In this document: one piece after another, positions 15,796 through 23,858 of the stretch | How the letters are laid out: each line of letters begins with the position of its first letter | Numbering within the stretch: position 1 is the first letter of the stretch | Assembly (NCBI GenBank): GCA_013036995.1 | Contig: JAAOXG010000054.1 | Location: forward strand, 1 to 45,664 | DNA from: Lacrimispora defluvii | GTDB taxonomy: Bacteria; Bacillota; Clostridia; Lachnospirales; Lachnospiraceae | Length of the DNA stretch: 45,664 bases | Direction of reading: 5' to 3' | The notes under the pieces: model-generated | What the model saw: only the letters and a program-made list of their open reading frames with translations | What the model was told of the DNA's origin: nothing | The model's database searches: none | Position numbers and translations under genes: made by a program

Positions 15796-17349
15796 TTAGA
15801 TGGTTTCGTAATGATTAATATTGCTTAATTCAAATGCTTCCCCTTCCTGTCCGGAAATATGAACATTTTCACAGATCAGGGTGTCCACATTGCTGATACA
15901 AAAGCCTTTTTTGGTACACTCTCCCACTCCGCTTAACATAGCCGGAGCTCCTGACTTCGCCTCTTTCGCAAAGGAAATGGCAACGTTCTTAAATTCAATG
16001 CGTTCAATCTTCTTTTCTGGAAGACCATAGAGAAAGGAGGCAGCCACATGACAATTAGCCGCTTTTATATTGGTAAAGCTGAATCTGCCGATCTCAGGCG
16101 TTCTGTCATCAACCGGAAGTGATTCTCTGCACTGAACGTATTCTGATTTTCCATCCGGATCACAGAAGTAGAAGCCATTGACTACAAACGGGGTCATTAC
16201 ATGATCCATATCAATGTGGTCAAATGTAATATCCGTAAGAACGGAGTCCTTTCCTCTTCCTCTTCTGGTCTTGATCCGCAGGCCTCTGTCTGTATGGCGG
16301 AACAGGCAGCGTTCTACCAGGATGTTTTTCACCCCTGCACCCACTTCACTTCCTATGGTAACGGCTCCGTGGCCGTTTTCCATCAGACACTGGCGAATGG
16401 TGATGTTCTCAGAGGGCTTCTTATATCTGCGTCCCATATAGATCTTGCCTGACTTGATGGCAATGCAGTCATCACCCAGGGAAAAATGAAGTCCCAGTAT
16501 CTCCACGTCCTTACAGGATTCCGGATCCAGTCCGTCTGTATTGGGGGAATCTGCCGGATTGCTGATGCTTAAATTTAAAAACTTCAAGTCTTCACTGAAA
16601 TAAGGATGAAGAACCCAGGTCGGACTGTTTTTTAAAGAGAAGCCCTGAAGCGTAATCTTCCTGCATCGTTCCAAAAATACCATACGCGGGCGGAACGCTC
16701 CCTTCATCACTCTTACATTGTCCCACCAGTTGTCAAAGGATGCCTGTCCGTTTATGATTCCTCTGCCATAGATTACAACATCTTCCACATCAATACCGGT
16801 AATGATGCCTGCAAACATGGGAAGGGGGTTGCCCTCCCAGGTTCCCAGATTATAATCATCTTTTTCATCGTAACTCTCGATCATCCCGGGGAACTTTGGA
16901 AACTGATACCGGTCAGTCTCTGCAAGGAGCTCCGCTCCCTCTGAGAGTTCCATCTTAATATGGCTCTTTAAAAACAGACTGGTTACTTTGTATGTTCCTG
17001 CGGGAATCAGAACTCTTCCGTCTTTGGGACATGCCATAATTGCAGCCTGAATGAAAGGAGTATCGTTTTGGATTCCGTCTCCAAGAGCGCCGACTTCCCT
17101 GACATTGATGGTGACAAATTCATAATCCGTATGGAAATTCACCTCTGCCTTTTCTCCATTTCTTTCCAGAGAAATATTATAGTCCATATCCGGCTTTAAG
17201 TCAAACAAAGTAAACACAACCTGCTTTGTCTCTCCCCGGTTTTCTCCGTTTACCAGAATCTGGCCCGGAGCATCAAATTCATAGATTGTTTCTGTGATTG
17301 TCTCTATGGTTACAGAACGCGCTGTCTGAAATACAACTCTTAATTCCAT
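15796..17349 (-). CDS. GH28 polygalacturonase-type glycoside hydrolase, cytoplasmic
   Basis: 517 residues from ATG 17349, which has AGGTGAGG at good spacing; a longer TTG-started frame to 17415 is rejected. A beta-rich N-terminal domain (about 1-80) precedes VREVGALGDGIQNDTPFIQAAI, the usual entry of GH28 beta-helices. Catalytic motifs are all present: NTDG near residue 270, GDDC near 291, GHG near 325 and RIK near 357. It should hydrolyse alpha-1,4-galacturonosyl bonds, probably exo-acting on short oligosaccharides. No signal peptide is visible, so it acts inside the cell on imported oligomers. It lies downstream of the permeases behind a partial terminator (17399-17437). Confidence 0.93.
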   Translation of the reverse strand: MELRVVFQTARSVTIETITETIYEFDAPGQILVNGENRGETKQVVFTLFDLKPDMDYNISLERNGEKAEVNFHTDYEFVTINVREVGALGDGIQNDTPFIQAAIMACPKDGRVLIPAGTYKVTSLFLKSHIKMELSEGAELLAETDRYQFPKFPGMIESYDEKDDYNLGTWEGNPLPMFAGIITGIDVEDVVIYGRGIINGQASFDNWWDNVRVMKGAFRPRMVFLERCRKITLQGFSLKNSPTWVLHPYFSEDLKFLNLSISNPADSPNTDGLDPESCKDVEILGLHFSLGDDCIAIKSGKIYMGRRYKKPSENITIRQCLMENGHGAVTIGSEVGAGVKNILVERCLFRHTDRGLRIKTRRGRGKDSVLTDITFDHIDMDHVMTPFVVNGFYFCDPDGKSEYVQCRESLPVDDRTPEIGRFSFTNIKAANCHVAASFLYGLPEKKIERIEFKNVAISFAKEAKSGAPAMLSGVGECTKKGFCISNVDTLICENVHISGQEGEAFELSNINHYETI

Positions 17350-17398
17350 ACTGTTAAACCTCACCTGTAAGTTTTCCTGTGTTATTGTTTTTTCTATT

Positions 17399-17437
17399 GA
17401 AAAAGAGCGCAGCAATTACATACCACGCCCTCTTTTT
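17399..17437 (-). terminator. Intra-operon hairpin between permease and GH28 genes
   Basis: On the minus strand AAAAAGAG-GGCG and GCGCTCTTTTT arms are followed by T residues. No clear promoter follows before the GH28 start, so this looks like a partial terminator or attenuator. Confidence 0.55.
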
Positions 17438-17442
17438 GATCT

Positions 17443-18294
17443 TTAACCTTTCACTCCGCCTGCAGCAATACCATCAATGAAGGAATCCTGCGCACAGAAG
17501 AATACAATCAGAGAAGGAATAATGGAGATAAGTGACATCGCCAGAATTCTGTTCCACTGAAATCCTACATCACCGTCCATTGACATACGTAAGTAAATGG
17601 AGTTTGTATATTTCGGCATGTCGGAAACGTAGATCAGGGGTCCCATAAAGTCATTGGAAGTCCACATAAACTGGAACAAAGCAACAGATACCAGTGATGG
17701 CTTTAACATGGGAACAATGACATACCATAATGTTTTAAGTGAATTACAGCCATCAATCTTAGCTGCCTCTTCCAGCTCTCTCGGCACACCTCTTAAAAAC
17801 TGAACCAGCATGAATAAGAAATATGTATCACCTGCAAATAAAGAAGGGATCACAAGAGGAAGGTAGGAATTTGTCCAGCCCCAGTTATTAAACATAATGT
17901 ACTGAGGTGCATTTAAAACTACCTGGGGAAGGAACAGGGTGGAAATCATAAGAGAAAAGAGGATTGCTTTTCCTTTGAATTCAAACCGTCCGAAACCGTA
18001 AGCAGTAATGGTAGCTGATATTACTGTGAATACCACCTTTGGTATAACAATTTTATAAGTGTTTAAAAGTGATTTAATCAGGTTGATTTTACCGCCGTAA
18101 TCAACGAAGGCATTGGCATAACCGTCCGTAACCGGATTTTTAGGCCAGAACCATGCGCTGGTAAAAATCTCTGAGTTCGTCTTAAACGTTGCACCTACCA
18201 TCCAGATCAGGGGATAAACCATAATGAATCCGATTACTACGAGAAGGGTGTAACGAACAACTGTGCTTATTCTTCTTTTGGTCTCTTTTGTCAT
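17443..18294 (-). CDS. Carbohydrate ABC transporter permease (MalG type)
   Basis: 283 residues with six predicted membrane helices (first at about 15-35, VVRYTLLVVIGFIMVYPLIWMVG). The EAA loop reads ELEEAAKIDGCNSLKTLWYVIVPMLKPSL, the contact site for the ATPase, and the C-terminus is FIDGIAAGGVKG, typical of MalG-type family-1 sugar permeases. GGGAGGT precedes the ATG. It lies 5 bases after the partner permease. No ABC ATPase is encoded nearby; an MsmX-like shared ATPase elsewhere is expected for this transporter class. Confidence 0.95.
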   Translation of the reverse strand: MTKETKRRISTVVRYTLLVVIGFIMVYPLIWMVGATFKTNSEIFTSAWFWPKNPVTDGYANAFVDYGGKINLIKSLLNTYKIVIPKVVFTVISATITAYGFGRFEFKGKAILFSLMISTLFLPQVVLNAPQYIMFNNWGWTNSYLPLVIPSLFAGDTYFLFMLVQFLRGVPRELEEAAKIDGCNSLKTLWYVIVPMLKPSLVSVALFQFMWTSNDFMGPLIYVSDMPKYTNSIYLRMSMDGDVGFQWNRILAMSLISIIPSLIVFFCAQDSFIDGIAAGGVKG

Positions 18295-18299
18295 GTCAT

Positions 18300-19199
18300 C
18301 TACCTCCCGTCTTCATCTGAGTAATATACCCATTTTTTCTGGCTAACAAATGCAACTGCCGTAAATGTCATGACAATCAGGAATAGAATCCATGCCTGGG
18401 CACTTGCAATACCCATCTTATGACGAAGGAACGCATTGTTGTAAATAAGAATGGAAATCAGTGTAGTTGCACCGTTTGGTCCACCCTTTGTTACAAGGAA
18501 TGGTCCGTTGAATTCCTGGAATGCCTGACATAACTGGGTAATCAGGTTGTAGAAAATAACCGGTGTGATTAACGGAACTGTAATTTTAAAGAACTGAGTC
18601 CATTTTCCTGCTCCGTCAATGGATGCTGCCTCGTATAAATCTTCCGATACACCTTTTAATGCTGCAAGGAAAATTACCATGGCTGAACCAAACTGCCATA
18701 CCCGTAACATAATGATAACGAATAAAGCACCGTTGGCAGATGCCATCCAGTTGATTTTTTCTCCGCCAAATGCAACGACTACCGCATTGATCAGACCATC
18801 TGTATTAAATACAGCTCTCCATAAGATGGCAATGGCGATGGAACCACCAAGAATAGAGGGAATATAATAAGCCGTTCTGAAAAAATTAACTCCCTTTAAT
18901 TTAAAGTTCAGAATATAAGCGATAAATAATGCGAAGGTCAGCTTTAAAGGTACGTCAAAAATCGCATATTTAAAAGTTACCATAAATGCTCTTGTAATAT
19001 CAGAATCCGTAAAAATCTTATTATAGTTCATCATACCTGTTTTCGTTACGCCATTAAACAGATCGTAATTTGTAAAGCTATAGTACAATGAAGAAGCGAA
19101 TGGATAAACTTTAAAAAGTATAAATCCAATCAGCCACGGCAGGACAAAGAAGAATCCCGCATTATCAGCCAGGAACTTACGTATACCCTTTGACTTCAT
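18300..19199 (-). CDS. Carbohydrate ABC transporter permease (MalF/UgpA type)
   Basis: 299 residues, six predicted membrane helices beginning at FFFVLPWLIGFILFKVYPF, the FTNYDLF motif after the first helix, and an EAA loop DLYEAASIDGAGKWTQFFKITVPLITP. It pairs with the MalG-type permease 5 bases downstream to import sugars delivered by the lipoprotein at 19964. AGGAGGT precedes the ATG. Context suggests pectic oligosaccharides such as (rhamno)galacturonides; this is inference. Confidence 0.95.
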   Translation of the reverse strand: MKSKGIRKFLADNAGFFFVLPWLIGFILFKVYPFASSLYYSFTNYDLFNGVTKTGMMNYNKIFTDSDITRAFMVTFKYAIFDVPLKLTFALFIAYILNFKLKGVNFFRTAYYIPSILGGSIAIAILWRAVFNTDGLINAVVVAFGGEKINWMASANGALFVIIMLRVWQFGSAMVIFLAALKGVSEDLYEAASIDGAGKWTQFFKITVPLITPVIFYNLITQLCQAFQEFNGPFLVTKGGPNGATTLISILIYNNAFLRHKMGIASAQAWILFLIVMTFTAVAFVSQKKWVYYSDEDGR

Positions 19200-19204
19200 A
19201 CTGC

Positions 19205-19873
19205 TTATACCTCCTGTTTGTTAAAAATTATATGCTGTGCACAGATCATATCCTTTAAACCTGTACATGTATTATTATCAATCCCCGCAATATTTCTCCA
19301 TACAAGTTCCCCGAAATTACCGTATTTTTCTTTTTGAAGCACGCCAATGTTGCATGCTTTCAGAATGGAATAACCAATTTCCATAATTTCAGAAGAATTG
19401 GGGAGGTCTTTCATCTTCTCCTTGATTATAACCTTAAACAAATCCCTTAATTCCCTATAATATTCATAGATCTCTTCTGACATCTGAGCAATCGTATCGA
19501 TCAGTGACACCAGATCATATCCCGTAAACTGCTGTTTATCCCGAAACATGGCCACAATCTCATTATAATGCTCTTTTCTTTTATATTTTGTGTCATACGC
19601 TGTTATAAACGGCATAAGCTCCAAAGTCCACTCCGGGGTTTTCATGACATCTTCTATCTTTTGTCTGTAACTCTCATTACCGGTTTGTTCCAAAGCGAAA
19701 AAATAAGCGGAATAATCCTGTGCCGGCAGACTTCCTGCCGTCCCTTCCGGGGCTTCCATACAGCTTAACTGATCCATAACAAATTCTTTGAATGCATCTT
19801 CTTTCGTAGCTTCAAACATTTGTACTGCCCCTATGAGCTGGTATGGTTTTAATGTCTCATTTCTGCATTCCAT
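19205..19873 (-). CDS. GH88/105-like helical protein lacking the catalytic Asp (putative pseudoenzyme)
   Basis: 222 residues, nearly all helical, no signal peptide. Residues about 10-115 follow the six-hairpin pattern of the GH105 enzyme at 22487-23623: QLIGAVQMFEATKEDAFKEF parallels IKAILEMYSITKDSKYLEF, and YFFALEQTGNESYRQKIEDV parallels LFELYDLTGKEKYRKAIDLV. Where the enzyme has its catalytic VWLDGLYM, this protein has EWTLELMPF, so the general acid is missing, and the rest of the toroid is shortened. It lies between the binding-protein and permease genes, 5 bases from the latter. A regulatory or oligosaccharide-binding role is inference; divergent unrelated helical protein is the alternative. 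The ribosome binding site is weak. Confidence 0.6.
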   Translation of the reverse strand: MECRNETLKPYQLIGAVQMFEATKEDAFKEFVMDQLSCMEAPEGTAGSLPAQDYSAYFFALEQTGNESYRQKIEDVMKTPEWTLELMPFITAYDTKYKRKEHYNEIVAMFRDKQQFTGYDLVSLIDTIAQMSEEIYEYYRELRDLFKVIIKEKMKDLPNSSEIMEIGYSILKACNIGVLQKEKYGNFGELVWRNIAGIDNNTCTGLKDMICAQHIIFNKQEV

Positions 19874-19901
19874 GACGTTTTGTCTGCCCTTTTCTTTATG
19901 G

Positions 19902-19927
19902 GAGCCGCCATAATCCTATGGCGGCTC
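19902..19927 (-). other. Perfect intergenic stem-loop in the transporter mRNA
   Basis: GAGCCGCCATA and TATGGCGGCTC form a perfect 11-base-pair stem with a 4-base loop, with no T-run on the minus strand. It lies between the binding-protein gene and the rest of the operon. The position fits an mRNA 3' stabiliser that raises binding-protein mRNA over permease mRNA. Confidence 0.7.
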
Positions 19928-19963
19928 GTATGAAATATGAATATCTTATCTTTTTAAAATCAA

Positions 19964-21346
19964 TTAGTTCTCAAGTGTATCAGTAACACCCTTGATCAGT
20001 TCTTTTGCAGCTGCAGCAGAATCCAGCTCTTTGGAGCTTAATTTGCCGAATACTTTGTAGTAAACGCCGTCTGGGTTAGCCTTTAAGTCATTGTGCTCAA
20101 ACTTGGCATCCAGAGTGAACTTGCTGTAATTCATAACTTTTGTATTTGCTTCAATGGTAAGAGGATCGCCAAGCTTGTTATCCTGAAGGATCTTCAAGCC
20201 TGCTGCAGAACAAGGAATACCTCTTTCTGTAGAACCGATCTTAACGCCTTCCGGATCATTTAACAGGAAGTTGATCAGCATAGCTGCTTCCTTTGGATGT
20301 TTGGAGTTTGCACCAATCGCAAATGCCATGGAGATTTTTGTAAATCCACCGTTGTTGTTGCCCATCTTAATGAACTCGCCAACTACGAATTCCTGACCAG
20401 GTTTGTTTACGCTGCCTTCAAGAGCTTTTTTGAACTTGGAAGCTGAGGAATCCCACTCAAAGATACCAGCATACTTTCCATCGATCCATTTTGCATTCTT
20501 GTCAAGAGAGTCAGCCATATCGCCGCTGATTGTAGCAAGAGTAGGAATTACATGTTTGTCTTCCAGTCCTGTGATAAAGTCCATACCATCTTTTACTTCT
20601 TCTTCTGTGTAGTTAACTGTACCATCTTCTACCCAGTTTTTGCCATACTTGGATTCCAGATAGTAAACCATAAGGATCATACGGTCATATTCACCAAGTG
20701 CCAGTGGATACATATCAGGATCTTTTGCTTTGAATGCTTCACCAGCTTTGTATAAAGAATCAAGATCTGTAGGAAGTGCAACACCAACCTCATCAAATGC
20801 TGTCTTGTTCCAGTAGAACAGACGGCCGGTTAAGGAAATCGGAACTGCCATTAATTTATTATCCACCTTGCAAAGATCAAGGCTCTCTGGTGTGAACTGT
20901 TTTAAATCAAGAACATCGGAGTAATCCTCCAGGTTTGCGAAAGACTTTCCGCCCTGGCTGTAGGATTCAATCCAGTTCCAGTTGATCTGCATCACATCAG
21001 CAGCATTGCCGCCTAAGATGTTTAAGGACTGTTTCTCTTCCCAGCCGTTCCATGCACCGTATTCAGGAGTTACAGTGATGTTCGGATATTTTGCCTGGAA
21101 AGCTTTGATTGCTTCCTCGGTTGCAGCGTGTCTTGTGTCGCCGCCCCACCATGAAAATTTCAGCTCTACTGGTTCTGTAGAAGTTGCAGCTCCAGCGGAT
21201 GTGGTTTCAGCAGCTGCTGCTGCTTTCGTAGTTTCTGCAGGTGCAGCAGTGGTTGTTTCAGCAGTTTTGCCTGACCCGCATGCAGATAGAGACATTGCCA
21301 TAACAGTCGCTAACCCCATTGCAGTCCACTGTTTGATTTTTCTCAT
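19964..21346 (-). CDS. Sugar-binding lipoprotein of the ABC transporter
   Basis: 460 residues from ATG 21346, which has AAGGAG about 10 bases upstream; the longer frame to 21400 adds a non-signal-like charged stretch and is rejected. A lipoprotein signal (MRKIKQWTAMGLATVMAMSLSAC) places the lipidated Cys at 23, followed by a Thr/Ala-rich linker to about residue 60. The rest is a family-1 extracellular solute-binding protein (WWGGDTRHAATEEAIKAFQAKYPNITV...GWEEKQSLNILGGNAADVMQINWNWI). It captures an oligosaccharide outside the membrane for the two permeases. It is the first gene of the operon, behind the operator at 21444-21455. Confidence 0.95.
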   Translation of the reverse strand: MRKIKQWTAMGLATVMAMSLSACGSGKTAETTTAAPAETTKAAAAAETTSAGAATSTEPVELKFSWWGGDTRHAATEEAIKAFQAKYPNITVTPEYGAWNGWEEKQSLNILGGNAADVMQINWNWIESYSQGGKSFANLEDYSDVLDLKQFTPESLDLCKVDNKLMAVPISLTGRLFYWNKTAFDEVGVALPTDLDSLYKAGEAFKAKDPDMYPLALGEYDRMILMVYYLESKYGKNWVEDGTVNYTEEEVKDGMDFITGLEDKHVIPTLATISGDMADSLDKNAKWIDGKYAGIFEWDSSASKFKKALEGSVNKPGQEFVVGEFIKMGNNNGGFTKISMAFAIGANSKHPKEAAMLINFLLNDPEGVKIGSTERGIPCSAAGLKILQDNKLGDPLTIEANTKVMNYSKFTLDAKFEHNDLKANPDGVYYKVFGKLSSKELDSAAAAKELIKGVTDTLEN

Positions 21347-21443
21347 CTTTTTCTCTCTCCTTTTTCTCTCCCTCATAAATGAGTTCTTTAAAAGTTCCAT
21401 GTAAATGTTTTCGCATTTTCAATATAGAAATATGTACTTTTGC

Positions 21444-21477
21444 GTAAGCGCTTACACAACACTTTTTTATTATTATA
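21444..21477 (-). promoter_or_regulatory. Transporter operon promoter -10 with downstream palindromic operator
   Basis: On the minus strand TATAAT (21477-21472) is followed about 17 bases later by GTAAGCGCTTAC (21455-21444), identical over 16 bases to the site before the lacI-family gene. The -35 box is weak. The operator would sit about +10 to +21, a roadblock position, and is also cre-like. Confidence 0.65.
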
Positions 21478-21581
21478 ACACCTATGTCCTTATAATTCAT
21501 TTCAAATTCGGCACAAAACATTGCATATTTTGACATCCTATGATATTATTTTAGTAGTATTAGCCAAGGAGAATGCAAATA

Positions 21582-22448
21582 ATGAAAGTACTTACTTCAT
21601 ATTCGGAAGGAATTGACCGGTGTTTTGAAAACCATTACTTTTCCATTGCACATCTGCACAAGGAAAGCAGTGTTTTAAGCATGCATAGCCACCGGTGCTG
21701 TGAATTTTACTTTTCCATCAGCGGCGGACGTACCTTTTTGATTGAAGATAACAATTACCGCATAGAACCTGGCGATTTATTTATGATTAATCCCAGGGAA
21801 AAGCATCAGATTCTTCAGATGGATTCGTCCATCCCCCATGAACGGTATGCTGTTTTTATTGATCCGGAGTATTTAAAGACTATTTCCACCGATTATACCG
21901 ATTTAACCTACTGCTTCACCCACCGGCCGGATAACTTTTCTAACAGGATCCACTTAAGCCAGGGTCAGCAGCGGCGTTTTACCTACTATTTTAATAAGCT
22001 GGCAGTAGAGGAGGGGTTCGGACACGATGTGGAAGAACGCTCTGCTTTTGCGGAGTTTATGGTGTTTCTAACAAAATGTGCCACAGAAGCAGATCTGGGA
22101 GAACAGTCAGAAGAACAGAGGCAGTATTTTAACAGCAAGGTAGCAGATATTATTACTTACATACACCATAACATTGATTCTTCCCTAAGCATTGGGGAAA
22201 TCGCTGCCCATTTTTATTTAAGCACCTCGTACCTTTGCAGACTCTTTAAAAAAGGGACAGGTACTACCATCAACTCCTATATTACCACCAGAAGAATTGA
22301 ACTGGCGCAGACGCTGTTAGCAGGCGGATACAGCGTCAATGAAGTATACAGTATGTGCGGCTTTAATGATTACAGCAATTTTTTTAAAGCCTTTACAAAG
22401 AAAACAGGAATTTCACCGAAAAAATTCGCACAAAACAGCTTAAGTTAA
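21582..22448 (+). CDS. AraC-family transcriptional regulator
   Basis: 288 residues from ATG 21582, which has AAGGAG 10 bases upstream; the ATG at 21573 abuts that site and is rejected. An N-terminal cupin sensor domain (about 10-130: HSHRCCEFYFSISGGRTFLIEDNNYRIEPGDLFMINPREKHQI) precedes a C-terminal pair of helix-turn-helices (about 190-285: SLSIGEIAAHFYLSTSYLCRLFKKGTGTTINSYI...YSVNEVYSMCGFNDYSNFFKAFTKKTGISPKKF). It is divergent from the transporter operon and convergent with the GH105 gene, so it probably activates parts of this pectin locus in response to a sugar. The ligand is unknown. Confidence 0.93.
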   Translation: MKVLTSYSEGIDRCFENHYFSIAHLHKESSVLSMHSHRCCEFYFSISGGRTFLIEDNNYRIEPGDLFMINPREKHQILQMDSSIPHERYAVFIDPEYLKTISTDYTDLTYCFTHRPDNFSNRIHLSQGQQRRFTYYFNKLAVEEGFGHDVEERSAFAEFMVFLTKCATEADLGEQSEEQRQYFNSKVADIITYIHHNIDSSLSIGEIAAHFYLSTSYLCRLFKKGTGTTINSYITTRRIELAQTLLAGGYSVNEVYSMCGFNDYSNFFKAFTKKTGISPKKFAQNSLS

Positions 22449-22486
22449 AAGGGAATGAGGCGGCCTGCCTCATTCCCTTTTCTTTT
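22448..22486. terminator. Bidirectional terminator, araC-type gene / GH105
   Basis: AAAGGGAATGAGGC and GCCTCATTCCCTTT form a perfect 14-base-pair stem with a 5-base loop, with T-rich sequence after it on the plus strand and AAAA before it. Confidence 0.93.
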
Positions 22487-23623
22487 CTATGACTGATATT
22501 CCCATCCGCACCGCTTCATCTCTGTATATGCAAGAAGGAATGGTCCTACTCCCTTTGCATCATCCTTTACAACAGGCTCAGACATATAGTACTGGAAGGT
22601 TCCGTCTCTTCTGTCTTTTCCGCCCAGACCTGCCACCAGACAGATTCCGCCTAAGCTCATATTTCCTTCTTCCATATGAAGATATGTTTTACAGATTCCT
22701 TCAAATGCCTTTTTTCCATATTCTGCATAGGACTCAGGCAGATAACCAAGGCGCACGCCTTTTAAGATGGCATAGGAAAAGATTGCGCTTCCGCTGGTTT
22801 CCAGATAGTTTTTATCCATTCCTCCCAGATTGACCACCTGATACCACATGCCGCTTGGGTCCTGATATTTTAACATGGCATCAATCAGTGACTGGAATGC
22901 TTCCTTCATCTGATGCAGATCATCCTGCTCCTTGTGATTGTCTTTATCCATGGTATCAAGAAGCGCCATGGAGTACCAGCCCAGTGCTCTCAACCAGAAA
23001 TTCTGGGAAAGTCCTGTCACTTTATCACACCAGAACATCTCTCTGGAGGAATCATAGGCATGATAGTAAAGTCCTGTCTCACTGTCCCTCATATGTTTTG
23101 TTACATTGGCAAACTGGCTGTAAATATCATCGCATTTTTTTCTGTTATTGAAGCGGGCCTCGTATTCCATATAAAATGGCTGACACATATAAAGACCGTC
23201 CAGCCACACCTGATTGGGATATATATTTTTATGCCAGAAATTCCCCTCTTTTGTTCTGGGCATCTTCTCAATCTGGCTGTAAACCAGATCAATTGCCTTT
23301 CTGTACTTTTCCTTTCCGGTCAGATCGTATAGTTCAAACAGGGTTTTTCCTGCATTTACATTATCAATATTCAGCTCTTCCACATCATATCCCTCTATGG
23401 ATCCGTCTTCCTTTACACGGTAATCAATAAACGTATCTGCAAATTCCAGATATTTCGAATCCTTTGTAATGGAATACATCTCCAGGATCGCCTTAATCAT
23501 GCAGCCGTCAATATAATTCCAGCCGGCTTTTTCTCCCTGAAGAATCTTCTCAATGTTCCAGACCGGACGGTCCGGAGTACTTTTTTCCATTAGTTCATTG
23601 ATATATCGCTCAATTACATCCAT
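22487..23623 (-). CDS. GH105 unsaturated rhamnogalacturonyl hydrolase
   Basis: 378 residues from ATG 23623 with GAGG upstream; in-frame codons to 23653 are rejected. It is a six-hairpin (alpha/alpha)6 toroid of the YteR/YesR type: WNYIDGCMIKAILEMY, then NQVWLDGLYMCQPFY with the catalytic Asp near residue 140, TGLYYHAYDSS, WLRALGWYSMALLD and a late SGSAIFSYAILKGVRLG. It removes unsaturated (delta-4,5) uronic acid from the non-reducing end of lyase-derived rhamnogalacturonan or pectin oligomers by a hydration mechanism. No signal peptide is visible, so it is cytoplasmic. Its promoter is at 23665-23693. It ends at a terminator shared with the araC-type gene. Confidence 0.94.
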   Translation of the reverse strand: MDVIERYINELMEKSTPDRPVWNIEKILQGEKAGWNYIDGCMIKAILEMYSITKDSKYLEFADTFIDYRVKEDGSIEGYDVEELNIDNVNAGKTLFELYDLTGKEKYRKAIDLVYSQIEKMPRTKEGNFWHKNIYPNQVWLDGLYMCQPFYMEYEARFNNRKKCDDIYSQFANVTKHMRDSETGLYYHAYDSSREMFWCDKVTGLSQNFWLRALGWYSMALLDTMDKDNHKEQDDLHQMKEAFQSLIDAMLKYQDPSGMWYQVVNLGGMDKNYLETSGSAIFSYAILKGVRLGYLPESYAEYGKKAFEGICKTYLHMEEGNMSLGGICLVAGLGGKDRRDGTFQYYMSEPVVKDDAKGVGPFLLAYTEMKRCGWEYQS

Positions 23624-23664
23624 GTTTCGTTTCCTCTCTTTGTTCATGATCAATTTTGTTTTTT

Positions 23665-23693
23665 ATCATAGCATGGTTTTTCTGACTTGTCAC
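23665..23693 (-). promoter_or_regulatory. Promoter of the GH105 gene
   Basis: On the minus strand GTGACA (23693-23688), a 17-base spacer and TATGAT (23670-23665). Confidence 0.65.
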
Positions 23694-23702
23694 GGATGAG
23701 AT

Positions 23703-23748
23703 TGGCAGGTAATCAATGACTGTACAATATCCATAATTTGACCTGCCA
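23703..23748. promoter_or_regulatory. Inverted repeat TGGCAGGT...ACCTGCCA between divergent GH105 and esterase genes
   Basis: Two 8-base arms (23703-23710, 23741-23748) lie directly upstream of the GH105 -35 box and also upstream of the esterase gene. A second inverted pair TTATCTTA/TAAGATAA lies nearby at about 23,765-23,800. The layout fits activator sites, for example for the AraC protein; binding is inference. Confidence 0.45.
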
Positions 23749-23858
23749 TTTTTTATGAACTTTTTATCTTACTTCTGTTAAAACTTGTGATAAGATAATC
23801 TGGATTACATCAGTTTCTGATAACGAGAAGAAGTTTAGAAAAGGGAGCATTACATATC

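Noticed and set aside
19205-19873. Calling the 222-residue protein an active GH105 enzyme or a truncated pseudogene
   Set aside because: The frame is intact and tightly spaced in an operon, but the catalytic Asp segment is replaced, so neither active enzyme nor decayed fragment fits best.
22855-23332. Plus-strand ORFs inside the GH105 gene and similar antisense frames elsewhere (for example in dnaE and uvrC)
   Set aside because: They are antisense frames of well-supported genes, lack ribosome binding sites and have unnatural compositions.
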